From contig JAKCPI010002740.1 of NCBI GenBank assembly GCA_023213315.1, positions 62,001-126,000 of the forward strand: a stretch of 64,000 nucleotides of DNA, in the 5' to 3' direction. The notes below the pieces were generated by a model. It made no database searches, had not been told where the DNA came from, and saw nothing but the letters and a program-made list of their open reading frames with translations. The translations under genes and the position numbers were made by a program. The stretch is from Euborellia annulipes. Taxonomy: Eukaryota > Arthropoda > Insecta > Dermaptera > Anisolabididae. Position 1 is the stretch's first letter. The number at the start of each line of letters is the position of its first letter. Below, in pieces: positions 11,774 through 21,417 of the stretch.

Positions 11774-12058
11774 TCTATATATATAATTCGCTAATATCCG
11801 TCTGTCTGTCTGTCCGTCTTTCACGCTCTATTTAGGCAACTTCCAGTTGAATTTTGAAATGAAATTTTTTATGCTTAAAGAGGACTTTTAGGGATTACAT
11901 TTCATCCCCAAATTCCTATAACTTTTTGAGTTATTAATTCTCGAAGCCCCCCTGTCTAGACCTGAAGCTTCTAATAATTAGGAAAAGGCGAGGAACTGGC
12001 GCAGGAGGGCCCGAGCCAGGGGGTAAAGGGGGTGAAGCCCGGTTCCGATCCGGTATGA
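11774..12058 (+). mobile_element. non-autonomous Helitron, 3' end lost
   Basis: Begins TCTATATATATAATTCGCTAAT followed by tandem GTCT units, CACGCTCTATTTAGGCAACT and CTTTTTGAGTTATTAA. The same 5' end is found at 22807 and 49701 and, reversed, at 39283. The GC-rich 3' portion GGCCCGAGCCAG is present, but the terminal hairpin and CTAG are not. No Rep/helicase is encoded. Confidence 0.75.
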
Positions 12059-12128
12059 AGAACAATTCTAAATATTTTTAAATTTTGTATTTTTTTCTAT
12101 TATCTATATATATGCTAGTATATATATA

Positions 12129-12251
12129 CATTGGCGTAGCTAGGGGGGGGGGGGTTTGGGGGTTCAAACCCCCCATGGGACCCAAACTATGGCTAGATAT
12201 TTAAGCTTTATAATACAGGGTAAGAGAAAGTAAAATATAATAATTTACTCT

Positions 12252-12282
<31 letters not shown>

Positions 12283-12471
12283 AGATTTATTATTATTATT
12301 ATTATTTAATAATTGTTGGCCCTGGCCAAAAAAGCCTTTAAGCCAGTCCCCAGTTTACAAAAAAATGATTTATAAATACCTTAAAATAAATAATCTTAAA
12401 TTTTTCAAATGTTTGAAAAACTTTTCTTGAACCCCCCCCCCCCCTCATCAAAATTTCTGGCTACGACAATG
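12129..12471. mobile_element. hAT-type MITE
   Basis: Left end CATTGGCGTAGCTAGGGGGG and right end CTGGCTACGACAATG form terminal inverted repeats. TATATATA flanks both sides, which fits an 8-bp target duplication although the flanks are simple sequence. The interior has A tracts and a TTA/ATT repeat, with no transposase. Confidence 0.7.
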
Positions 12472-12477
12472 TATATA

Positions 12478-12835
12478 TAATATTTATATAGAGAGAGAAG
12501 GTATTGGATTCATGTCAAAAATTCCGTGTCGAGATTTTGAGGTCCCCTGAGTTCAAAAAAAGGGGCCCATATGTCCCGCCTACCTGTGTGAGTGTGTTGT
12601 GATATTTGTGAATAAAATATCTACGAACGAAAAGAACTAGGAGGTTGAAATTTTATATTTAAGATAGATCCCCCTCCGGGAGGTAACACCAAGCTTTTGA
12701 ACAAAATTGGCCAAAAAGAACAAGTATATTACTGATGTACTTTTTCAGGTATTTTTTTTCGATTTTCTGATTAATTGGCTCTAATAATTTTGATTAATAT
12801 TAATAAATTTTAGATGCTCTTTAAAATGTATATTC
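12478..12835 (+). mobile_element. family A element, 5' half
   Basis: Starts at the GAGAGAGAAGGTATTGG part and runs to TTTAAAATGTATATTCT. It is interrupted there by 12836-13110, after which the 3' part continues to 13275. Confidence 0.8.
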
Positions 12836-13110
12836 TGGTGAACGGGATAGTATCTCTCAAATTTGATTGATACAAATAAATGTTTGAAAATTGATTTAAT
12901 TAAAAATTACTTAACTCGTTTCGACATTGCTGTCATCATCAGAAGTGCATATATGGGGCATATGAATATTTTCTTTTAAATTATATTACAACTTATAAAA
13001 CGGCGCCCTAGTTGAACTTTGCCTCCTCCGCCCTCAAAGGCTAGTTACGCCGCTGGAGAATATACATATTAAAAAGCATCTAAAAAATAATTGATGTGAA
13101 TGATACTTTG
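12836..13110 (-). mobile_element. insertion inside family A with hammerhead-like core
   Basis: It splits a family A copy and so is a later insertion. On the minus strand CTGATGA (12936-12942) is followed by T-GACA-GCAA-TGTC and GAAAC (12918-12922), which gives both hammerhead boxes and a 4-bp stem II closed by a GNRA loop. A TTACGCCGCTGG block at 13045-13056 looks like a hAT-MITE end, so more than one insertion may be stacked here. Confidence 0.55.
12918..12942 (-). ncRNA. hammerhead ribozyme-like core, best match in window
   Basis: All conserved residues of the two catalytic boxes (CTGATGA and GAAA) are intact, joined by a paired stem II (GACA/TGTC) with GCAA loop. Stem III and the cleavage triplet are less clear, as is usual for minimal Penelope-type hammerheads. 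Activity is not shown. Confidence 0.5.
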
Positions 13111-13275
13111 TTTATAAAATTTACATCTTGAATTCTATCTAATGAAGGATCTACTGTCAGAAACTAAATATATGTCGAGACAAAAAATCTGGTGATAAGC
13201 ACAGAACATAAGTTCCAATTACCGAAGGTAAGAGAAAATTGTGTGCTGTGCAAACATCACACCAGATTTTTAAAA
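13111..13275 (+). mobile_element. family A element, 3' half
   Basis: Continuation of 12478-12835. It contains TTTACATCTTGAATTCTA, ATATGTCGAGACAAAAAATC and the terminal hairpin built on GGTAAGAGAAAATTG, ending CACACCAGATTTTT. Confidence 0.8.
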
Positions 13276-13790
13276 TAATATCAAAAAATAAAGAATTTGA
13301 TATTTTTTATTGTAGATATACTTTTGTAATTTATTTATATTCATGGTTTAATTGCTTTTATAATTAGACCAAACGCTTTGTCTTGATAATAATTAACACT
13401 TTGGGGAAGATTTTTTTTTATTAATTAAATTCTATATTGAAAATCGATATTATTGGGGAGGCGGTCTTAATTCGAGATATTGGCTATTGATTCTATATAG
13501 AGGTAGGTACAAGAAGCAAGAGTTGGCAAAAAGCCATTGCCCGATCCGATCCTCGGACACGATTAATATTCCTCCGGGTATTGGCTCAGACAAGGAGTTG
13601 GCTGGGGGGCAGGGTGTAGGGGGGAGAGTGAATTTGGCACAAAACTACAACTGATGTCTAAGCACATTAGCTAAGTACAAATCTATGTAAAACAACTTAT
13701 AGGCATTGGTTCTTTGTAGGCTCTTCAACTCAAACACTCTCAACTTTCTATAAGTATTTTATTATTTTTTAAATACTATATTTATAAAAT
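13276..13790. other. single-copy-looking block
   Basis: No copy elsewhere in the window. The stretch 13440-13700 is balanced in composition and includes CCGATCCGATCCTCGGACAC and GATTAATATTCC. No convincing frame or splice pair was seen. A regulatory role is possible but unsupported. Confidence 0.3.
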
Positions 13791-13792
13791 AA

Positions 13793-14427
13793 AAATATGA
13801 TGTGACTGGTCGCACAACACACAACTTTCTCTTACCCTCGGTAATCAAAAGTTGTGTTCTGTGCTTGTCACACCACATTTTTTGTGTCTACATATACTTA
13901 GTTTCCGCCGATATTTAAGATGTAAAATTTATAAACATGCGAAAATATTTATATTTTGTTACCATGGCAACCGTTTCTCCTATGAGGTACAAGAGTAAAG
14001 TGTGCTTCAAACAATTTTGAGGGCAAAATGAGAATATACATTTTAAAGAGCATCTAAAAAATAATTGATTTTTGAATTTTAATCAAAATCTTTAGAGCGA
14101 ATTTTGAGAAAATCAAAAAAAAAACTGAAAAATTACATCAGTAAAGTACTAGTACTTTTTGGCTGATTTTGTTCAAAAGCTGTCACATCCCATGGGAGTA
14201 CCTAACTTAAATAAATTTATAAAACTTGACAGCTATTTTCCTTCCTGAGACATTTTGTTCATAAACAGACCATGCAGCGAAAACCTCTTTTTTGGATTCA
14301 GGAGACCTCAAAACGTGTACATCCATCCCAAATCTCATCATCGAATTTTTGACATGAATCCAATACTTTCTATCTATATATATATTAATATATATTAACA
14401 TATATGTAGAGGTAAGAGAAAGTAAAA
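13793..14427 (-). mobile_element. family A element, near complete
   Basis: Reads in reverse from the terminal hairpin (13793-13880) through GTTACCATGGCAAC (13958-13971) to the TA-rich 5' hairpin ending GGTAAGAGAAAGT. It is head to head with the copy at 14539, with about 110 bp between their 5' ends. Confidence 0.9.
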
Positions 14428-14538
14428 ATTTATTAGCCTGAATTGAGGTTGACCCCTTAATTTTACGTTATAGTGTTGAACTACCAAAAAATTTTCTCTA
14501 TTTAATATATTGTTTATATTGTTTATTGGTACATACTT

Positions 14539-15192
14539 TTTTACTTTCTCTTACCTCTATATATATGTTAATATATATAGAGAGAGAAAGTATTAGATTC
14601 ATGTCAAAAATTCGATGTCGAGATTTTGATGGATCTTCACGTTTTGAGGTCCCCTGAATCTAAAAAGTGGTTTTGGCGACATGGTCTGTCTGTGTGTGCG
14701 TGTGTTCAATTTTAAGCATGAAGGAATTTAGCCATGAGGCTGAAATTTTATATTCTAGTTAAACACCTCCCGGGACCGGAAAAATAAGCTGTTAATCAAA
14801 ATTGGCCAAAGAGTACTAGTACTTTACTGATGTACTTTTTTAGTTTTTTTCGATTTTCTCAAAATTTGCTCTAACGATTTTGATTAAAATTCAAAAATCA
14901 ATTATTTTTTAGATGCTCTTTAAAATGTATATTCTCATTTTGCCCTCAAAATTGTTTGAAGCACACTTTACTTTTGTGCTTCATAGGAAAGATACGAGAA
15001 ATGGTTGCCATGGTAACAAAATATAAATATTTTCCCATGTTTATAAATTTGACATCTTAAATTCTAATATATTGGCGGAAACTAAATATATGTCGACACA
15101 AAAAATCTGGTGTGACAAGCACAGAACATAACTTTCGAATACCGGAGGTAAGAGAAAGTTGTGTGCTGTGCGACAGTCACACCAGATTTTTT
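14539..15192 (+). mobile_element. family A element, near complete
   Basis: One of the best copies in the window. ACTTTCTCTTACC hairpin, CATGTCAAAAATTCGATGTC block, GTCTGTCTGTGTGT tract, ACTAGTACTTTACTGATGTA block, X-box at 15004-15017, GTCGACACAAAAAATCTGG block and terminal hairpin to 15192. No open frame of note; it looks non-coding. Confidence 0.9.
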
Positions 15193-15502
15193 TTCATTCA
15201 TAAATATTTTATTAAAAAAAAAAAATGAAAAATAAAATAAAACTCATTTTGAAATGCTTAATATTCCACATTCGATTTATGTTGTTTCTTCTGATAAAAT
15301 TCCAAATATTTTAATGATTTATAGATATCATCATTTGAATATTGTCTCTATTTTTGTTAAAAAATTCGATTAGACAGAATTATAATAACCTTTGTAAAGA
15401 AGAAGTTGTATAATGTTAGCTAAGATTTATAATAATAAGGAAATGTCCTTTCTTCTTATGTTAGATTTTGGGGGTTCGTTTCCCGAACCCAACTAGAAAT
15501 TC

Positions 15503-15552
15503 CAATACTTTTTCACTATATATTTCATATATAGGGTAAGAGAAAGTAAAAA
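15503..15552 (-). mobile_element. family A 5' terminal fragment
   Basis: Only the CAATACTTTTT-TA-rich-GGTAAGAGAAAGTA hairpin of the family 5' end is present. Confidence 0.6.
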
Positions 15553-15574
15553 ATTTTTTCAAATTAAAATTGTC

Positions 15575-15658
15575 TTACCAATCGATTGAAATAAATAGTT
15601 GCGGGGTTTAAATGGCCTCAGATGTCGAAATACACCTTAAACAAATTAAAAAAAAAAG
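15575..15658 (+). mobile_element. SINE-like tail
   Basis: AATGGCCTCAGATGTCGAAA and ACCTTAAACAAATTAAAAAA match the tail of the element at 4680-4850. Only the 3' part is present. Confidence 0.45.
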
Positions 15659-15675
15659 GATAATTCTTATATATT

Positions 15676-15795
15676 CAGGGCTTCTTAAACTTTTTGACCT
15701 GACAACGTCTAACAATGCATCTTTATATAGTGGCCGGGTAGGGAGGCATGCACGAAAAAGTTAAGCGGCTTGAATAACTCCTCTCTCTTAAGATG
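15676..15795 (+). mobile_element. hAT-like remnant, copy 1
   Basis: CAGGGCTTCTTAAACTTTTT at the left resembles hAT-MITE ends. The following TGACAACGTC, AGGCATGCACGAAAAAGT and CTTGAATAACTCCTCT blocks recur in direct orientation at 16080-16215. The two copies flank the palindrome at 15817-15990. Confidence 0.45.
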
Positions 15796-15816
15796 TATAA
15801 TTATGATGAATGTACG

Positions 15817-15990
15817 GTTAAAGTAAAAATGCAGTCAGGATTTTTTCTTTGAAAAATATATATTTAACAGCTGACGTTTCGGCCTTGATTTAAAGCCATC
15901 TAATAGCACCGAAGATGGCTTTAATCAAGACCGAAACGTCAGCTGTTAAATATATATTTAAAAAAATCCTGGCTGCATTTTTCTTCTAAC
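15817..15990. repeat. palindrome with hammerhead-like cores
   Basis: Arms GTTAAAGTAAAAATGCAG ... and ... CTGCATTTTTCTTCTAAC are imperfect reverse complements. At the centre the plus strand has CCGAAGATGGCTT ... AAGACCGAAACGTC, close to the hammerhead boxes with a short stem. It sits inside or beside the hAT-like remnant. Confidence 0.65.
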
Positions 15991-16079
15991 TTTCATTCCT
16001 GTTAATAATTTTATCATTTATAAACAGTAAAACTGTTTTTAAGAATCTCCTCCTAAGTAGTAAAATATTCAATTAAGGG

Positions 16080-16215
16080 TATTAAAATCGCGTTTTGACG
16101 TGACAACGTCATACAAATCATGTGCCTATAGTGGCAGGTTAGGGGGGCATGCACGAAAAAGTATATCGGCTTGAATAACTCCTCTGTCTTAAGAGGTATA
16201 ACTATGGGGAATAGA
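16080..16215 (+). mobile_element. hAT-like remnant, copy 2
   Basis: Repeats the TGACAACGTC / GGCATGCACGAAAAAGT / CTTGAATAACTCCTCT blocks of 15676-15795 in the same orientation. It ends at the junction with the CRE-motif segment. Confidence 0.45.
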
Positions 16216-16498
16216 GGAATGTTAAAAACTGAGAACAAATAATTGAAGATTTGAATCATTTTAAATTATTTAAAAAATTATATTTTATCAATTTAAAAAT
16301 TGATTAATTAAATCTCACAATTATTTTTTTATAATTCGTAATATATATTAAATTTCAAATTTCTTATTTTTATCGTCACGGCTTGTGACGTCATGACTTG
16401 TAGCGTCACGGCCTTTGACGTCACGGCTTGTAACGCCACATGCTGATAGAAGAGCGAAAAAATTTGAGGGGATCAAATAAAAGTTTCACTTTCAGAAA
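16203..16498 (-). repeat. CRE-motif segment, copy 2 (inverted)
   Basis: Reverse complement of 7313-7620. It runs from GTTAAAAACTGAGAACAA through the TGACGTCA cluster (16386-16393 and 16416-16423) to GGATCAAATAAAAGTTTCAC. It precedes a long-variant family A copy, exactly as copy 1 does, but is flipped relative to it. Confidence 0.75.
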
Positions 16499-16524
16499 CT
16501 GCCTTATAAAATTTTAGATATTTT

Positions 16525-16661
16525 TACTTTCTCGTACCCTATATATGAAATATATAGAGAGAGAAAGTATTGCGATCATGTCAAAAATTCGATGTCGAGA
16601 TTTTGATGGATATACATGTTTTGAGGTCCCCTGAGTCCAAAAAAGTGGGTCCCGCAAATTG

Positions 16662-16705
<44 letters not shown>

Positions 16706-17555
16706 ACAGATTTTTAGCATGAAGGGGAGTTGAGCTAGCGGATTGAAATTTTATATTTAACTTAGGTACCTTTGAAGAATCTCAAAATAAGCTTTTGAAC
16801 AAAATCGGCCAAAAAGTACTAGTACTTTACTGATGTACTTTTTCAGTTTTTTTCGATTTTCTCAAAATTCCCTCCAAGGATTTTTTTTTAAATTCATAAA
16901 TGAACTATTTTTTAGATGCTCTTTAAAATGTATATTCTCATTTTGCCGTTGAAATCTTCTGAAGACCACTTTACTCTTGTTCTTCATAGGAAAGATAGAA
17001 ATGGTTGCCATGGTAACGGAATTTAAATCTTTTCCTTTTTATTAGATTAAAAATCAATTATTATTTAAATTCCAATTTTTTTTAAATTTATTTGTGTCTT
17101 TAATTGTTTCAAAGAAAACATATATGTCTCTCTCTCACTTGCAAACATTATCGTCTCTCTCTACTCTTTTTAAATTCCCTTTCCACCTTATCTTCGCATA
17201 GGGCCAATGTTAATTTCCTATAGGGATTTGTATGTTAATTTCGATTCAAAAGGGGGTCCCCTTTAGAACTTTTTAGGCATTTAAAATTTTTTTTTCCAAT
17301 TCTTATGAAATTTTGTATTTATTTACGATTCTATATTGTGTATAAAATGTCCAAATATGAGATTAAAATTTTGAAAAATAACCATAGTTTATTTCAAGCA
17401 GTCAACATTTAAAATGCAAGTTTGAAACTAAGGTGCTATGGGAAATTAAATATATCTCGACACAAAAAATCTGGTGTGACCAGCACGGTGCACAACTTTC
17501 TCTTACCGAAGGGTAAGAGAAAAGTGCTGCGCTGGGCCGCCCACCAGATTTTTAG
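16525..17555 (+). mobile_element. family A element, long variant
   Basis: Matches 7655-8700 throughout, including the extra block of about 400 bp and its X-box at 17004-17017. It contains a GT microsatellite at about 16663-16702. The terminal hairpin ends imperfectly (CGCCCACCAGATTTTT). Confidence 0.85.
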
Positions 17556-18237
17556 TTTAAGTATCTCACCTGCTTAATCAAGTAGCTATTAATTAGTTTA
17601 TGGTGGCCAGTACTATATACAGAAATAGCAAACCAAATGCTCTCTATGTGTGAATTGGAAATGTTTCATTTAATGATATTGAGGGAATGAATAATTGGTA
17701 GATGAAAGCAGAGAGACGGAGATACACACACAGGGTGATCCGAGGCGAGCAGCTCACATTGCACGCAATTAGTTCTCTTAATGGAGGCCCAGGAATTGTA
17801 TATATGTGTACATGTGTACGTACTTTGCGTGTGTGCATGTTGTGCGTGATGTTGGGAAATAGCCCAACTGAGACATAGCTGAGTTGTCACTCTTGATTCC
17901 CTGACACTTTACTTCAGGCACGAACACGTTCATCCATTTAGACGACCTCGGGCGCAATTCAATTATATAACGAGAAAGAAGAGAGTGGTGGGAAGAGAGA
18001 AAGAAAACAAAAATAGAGATATCTTTTTAAATTAAAAATATTTTTCTTTCATCAAAAATATATTCTCAAAAGACATTCACTCCTGTTTATTTCTTTTTAA
18101 TTCAACATGTTAGTAGAATAGAATTTTGTAATGATGATAGGACTCTTCAATAAACTGATATGCAGTGGCAATGCTAAGAACATTTTTTTAAATTTTTTTA
18201 CATATTACATTTTTATTTTGGATTTTTAAGCATATGT
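17556..18237. other. single-copy balanced block
   Basis: The stretch 17560-17990 has no internal copy and mixed composition, with CAATTAGTTCTCTTAATGG and repeated TGTGTAC words. It is one of the longest repeat-free, non-AT-simple stretches in the window. No coding frame is convincing. It could hold a regulatory block or non-coding exon. Confidence 0.35.
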
Positions 18238-18470
18238 TAAAAATCTGGTGTGACTGATCGTACATCATACTCCTTTCTCTTAGGTAATTGAAAGTTGTGT
18301 TCTGTGCTTGTCATTATCATATTTATAATTCCTGATTAAAATTCTACCATCCATAAAATATCCTTGTCAAGAGCGGATCCTGAGGGATTTTTCGTGGGGT
18401 GGTAACCTGGTGTGAGTGGCCTCACTCACACTCTTACTTTCGGTAATTTAAAGTTGCTGATACTTGTTTA
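18238..18470 (-). mobile_element. family A terminal-hairpin fragments
   Basis: AAAAATCTGGTGTGACTGAT followed by TTTCTCTTAGGTAATTGAAA at 18238-18310, and a second decayed version at 18405-18470 (GGTGTGAGTGGCC, GGTAATTTAAAGTTG). The MITE end at 18371 separates them. Confidence 0.5.
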
Positions 18471-18960
18471 ACAAAATATATATATACAAATCAAATTTTT
18501 AAATATTCATTTTAAAAATTTTATTAATATTAATATTACGGTCCGGCCGAAACAAGATTTTCAGCCGAAACCGAAACCGAATATTCGGCCTCAACCTTAG
18601 TTTCGGCCGAAACCGTAACCGAAACCGAAACTTGTATTTCCTATAAAAATTTTTTTCATTTTACCTTTTTTTTTTGAATTTTTTTCCCCTACCGTGAAAA
18701 TCATTTTATCTTTTTTTAGGGAGACTAAATTTTCTCATCCCATTTTTTCAGACTCTGGTTTCGGCTACTTTTTGGCCGAAACCGAAACTACGGCCGAAAC
18801 CAGGATTTTTGGCCGAAACCGTAACCGAAACCGAATATTCGGTCGGTTCCTAATTAATATATTAAAAATAAAATATAATTCCCAAAAAAATTATTTTTCT
18901 CAAATCTGGGGGTGGGGATAATAATTATCCCCTTTACCCCCCCCCCCCTTGTATCCGCTG
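18371..18960. mobile_element. probable hAT-type MITE with CCGAAA-rich core
   Basis: Left end GAGCGGATCCTGAGGG and right end CCCCCTTGTATCCGCTG are imperfect inverted repeats. Interior words such as CCGTGAAAATCATTTTA also occur in the elements at 38592 and 40452. No clean 8-bp duplication is visible. Confidence 0.45.
18538..18852 (+). repeat. GGCCGAAACC-type interspersed repeat array
   Basis: Multiple GGCCGAAACCGAAACC units occur in two clusters (18540-18640 and 18755-18850), both ending near CGAATATTCGG. The phase is irregular, unlike a classic satellite. The open frame through it encodes only the low-complexity string this implies. Confidence 0.7.
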
Positions 18961-18979
18961 TTGACTCTTGTATATCATT

Positions 18980-19515
18980 TTTTTTTTGTCGACATACTGT
19001 GTATTTAGTTTTCGACAGTGTAATAGAATTCAAGATGCAAAATTTATAAATATTTATATTTTTTTAACAATGAAAACCTTTCATTCCTATGAAGTACAAA
19101 AGTAAATGGTGGTTCAAAATTTTAAAGAGCATCTAAAAAATAATTGAATTATAGATTTTATTCAAAATCGATAAAGCGTATTTTGAGAAAATCGAAAAAA
19201 AAAAAAAAACCTAAAAAGTACATCACTAAAATACTAATAACTCTTTGGCCGATTTTATTTAAAAGCTTATTTTCGCGCTTCAGTGGGGTATCTAACTTAA
19301 ATATAAATTTCAACCTCTTAGCTCATTTCCTTCATACTTTATTTTGATCACAGACATACACACACACACACGCATAGAGACCATCTTGTGGGACCCATTA
19401 TATCCGTTTTGTTGAGATGAGGGGCCTCAAAATGTGTATTTTCATCAAAATCTCGACATCAAATTTTTGACATGAATTCAATACTTTCTTTGTATATATT
19501 AACAAATATATAGTT
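18980..19515 (-). mobile_element. family A element, decayed
   Basis: Reverse copy starting at TTGTCGACATACTGTGTATTT, through a lost X-box (AACAATGAAAACC) and the AAAATCGATAAAGCG block, to the CAATACTTTC end at 19490. Confidence 0.75.
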
Positions 19516-19559
19516 AATAGAAAATAAATATATTTGAAAATTTTGCGAGTCACAACGTG

Positions 19560-19690
19560 ATGATAAATGTTAGTAGAGACAGCCTTTGTTTGAACACACT
19601 GAGACGTTTCGCTCTTATTTATTTAAACCATCTTCAGTCCATGTTTATACACTTGTATATTCTTAGATTTCATCGGATACAACAATTCAG
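19560..19690 (-). ncRNA. half element with hammerhead-like core
   Basis: On the minus strand ACTGAAGATGGTTT ... AAGAGCGAAACGTC carries both catalytic boxes. There is no palindromic partner. Stem II is AT-rich and weak. Confidence 0.4.
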
Positions 19691-19699
19691 AATGATGAT

Positions 19700-20540
19700 T
19701 TAGTGAAGCTGGTAAAAAATAAAGACCAACTATTTGTCAGAGTTAGGGTCATTTTGATGTTAGAGATTCCTAATTGAAATTTAGTTTGAGGTCACAAAGA
19801 TTTTCTATATTGGGATGGCGGTGCAATTTTTCATAAATGAATTCTTTATAGATTTACGCTAATATCTTTCAAAGAAAAATGCGAGACTGTGGAATTTTTT
19901 TTTTTTTATCATTTCACAGAGCGTTGCATCTTTTTAACGTCTTTTTTTATACTTTATCTCGCATCTTCGGTTCGTTTCACCCTATCTGTTATTTTTTTTT
20001 TTTTTTACTCAGTCCTTCGTGCATTGTGTTTATGTTTCTTATATTACATTGCGTACAAAAGAAACTTGGTGAAATTAAATTCCACGGCTATCCACTAGTT
20101 CGCATACATTCAACATGTTATAAGAGACACAATCCGTCCTTCCAAAACTAAAAACCCATTTTGTCCCACGTCATATCTGATAAATGTCATCTTAATGTCA
20201 TCTATAAACTTTAAGAAAAGTCTTGGACATGGAAATATGTTTGAAGTAAAGTAGCTTAAAAAATGATTAATTTTCAAAAAAATATTCCCTAAGATCTTAT
20301 TTTACATATGTCGAATTATTTTTTTTTTAGATGTAAGACAAAAAACATCATAATATTTTATAAACAATGAAACTCCTAAACTTTTTCAGTCATGGAAATC
20401 TTCTGTTTTTTGTGAAACTGCCATCCATCTCCAGGTTGAATTTTTATTTGTAGGTGTTGTAAACCCAAACGATTGACCATTTCAATAAAGTTGGGAAATA
20501 ATAAACAATTGAATTTTGTATGGTGAAGCTGTAAAGGAGG
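19700..20540. other. unassigned DNA
   Basis: No gene recognised. Overlapping open frames at 19879-20151 are pyrimidine-rich, lack any motif, and include two T runs longer than 10 bases. I see no splice-bounded unit. Confidence 0.4.
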
Positions 20541-20760
20541 TGGCGATTAGCCGGGGGGGGGGGGTAAAGCTGTTAAGCTTATAATCCTGAGTTGAAGACA
20601 ACTCGAGTTCAAATCCACCTCTTGGCAAAATATTATCCAACTTTATTGAGATGCCTCCTCCTGAGGAAGGAAACGGGAACCCACCGCAGTATTATTCCCA
20701 TGAAAGTTACTCCTCAGAGTAACCACAAAGTGACACTAATGACTGAAAAAAGAGAGCTGT
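20541..20760 (+). mobile_element. tRNA-derived SINE with long variable arm
   Basis: A head of GATTAGCCGGGGGG ... AAGCTTATAATCCTGAGTTG is followed by ACAACTCGAGTTCAAATCC, a B box after a variable arm (TGAGTTGAAGACAACTC), as in type II tRNAs (Leu/Ser). A body with CTCCTGAGGAAGGAAACGGG follows. A G tract of about 13 interrupts the A-box area. A second copy lies reversed at 20905-21065. Confidence 0.65.
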
Positions 20761-20904
20761 AAAGTATAGGCATGTCCAACTCACATAGTTTTATTTTATT
20801 ATAGCCTAGTTTATTTCTTATTTTTATAAATTACTAAAAAAAAAATCTAATTACAATATAATTTAATTAAATAATTGAACTCTCTCTCTCTCTTTAACTT
20901 GACA

Positions 20905-21065
20905 CAATTAGCCTCTGAGTGACTATTATGGGAATTATACTGAGATGGGTTCCAGTTTCCTTCCTCAGGAGGATAATTTTTTGCCATGAAGTGGATTTTA
21001 ACTCGAGTTGTTTTCAACTCAGGATTATAAGCTTACCTACTTTATCCTCTCGGCTAATCCCCTCC
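20905..21065 (-). mobile_element. tRNA-derived SINE with long variable arm
   Basis: Inverted partner of 20541-20760, sharing GCCGAG, AAGCTTATAATCCTGAGTTG and TCCTCCTGAGGAAGGAAAC. A TC microsatellite at 20880-20893 lies between the two. Confidence 0.65.
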
Positions 21066-21248
21066 TCGTAATAATTGAACATTTATCTATAAGTGGTTAT
21101 CACTCTTTTTATTTATATTATTATAGTATTTAAATTTAATTCTGTAACGGCCCACTTCACATTTTTATAATTTTGTATGTCCTGATTAAGATTTTTGATT
21201 CGACATAGTTCGCTTATACTATCAAATTTTATTTGATTTTACTTTTTA

Positions 21249-21417
21249 TTAATTGGTAAATAAAAGAAGAGCAGTTAAAATTATTTCGTTTATTGGCCTA
21301 CTTAGCTAACGTTTCGGTCCTGATCAAGACCATCTTCAGAGTCTTGATCAGGACCGAAACGTCATCCTGGCCATAAACGAAATAATTTTAGCTGCTCTTC
21401 TTTTATTTACCAATTAA
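21249..21417. repeat. palindrome with strong hammerhead-like core
   Basis: Arms TTAATTGGTAAATAAAAGAA and its reverse complement bound the unit. The minus strand carries CTGAAGATGGTC-loop-GACCGAAACGTT, with both catalytic boxes intact and a perfect GGTC/GACC stem II. Confidence 0.7.

Noticed and set aside
16663..16702. GT microsatellite as Z-DNA-forming regulatory element
   Set aside because: It is a variable-length tract at the same place in many family A copies, with no independent sign of function.
19879..20151. Overlapping hydrophobic frames as a membrane protein
   Set aside because: Hydrophobicity follows from poly(T) tracts read as Phe. Two frames overlap with equal apparent quality.
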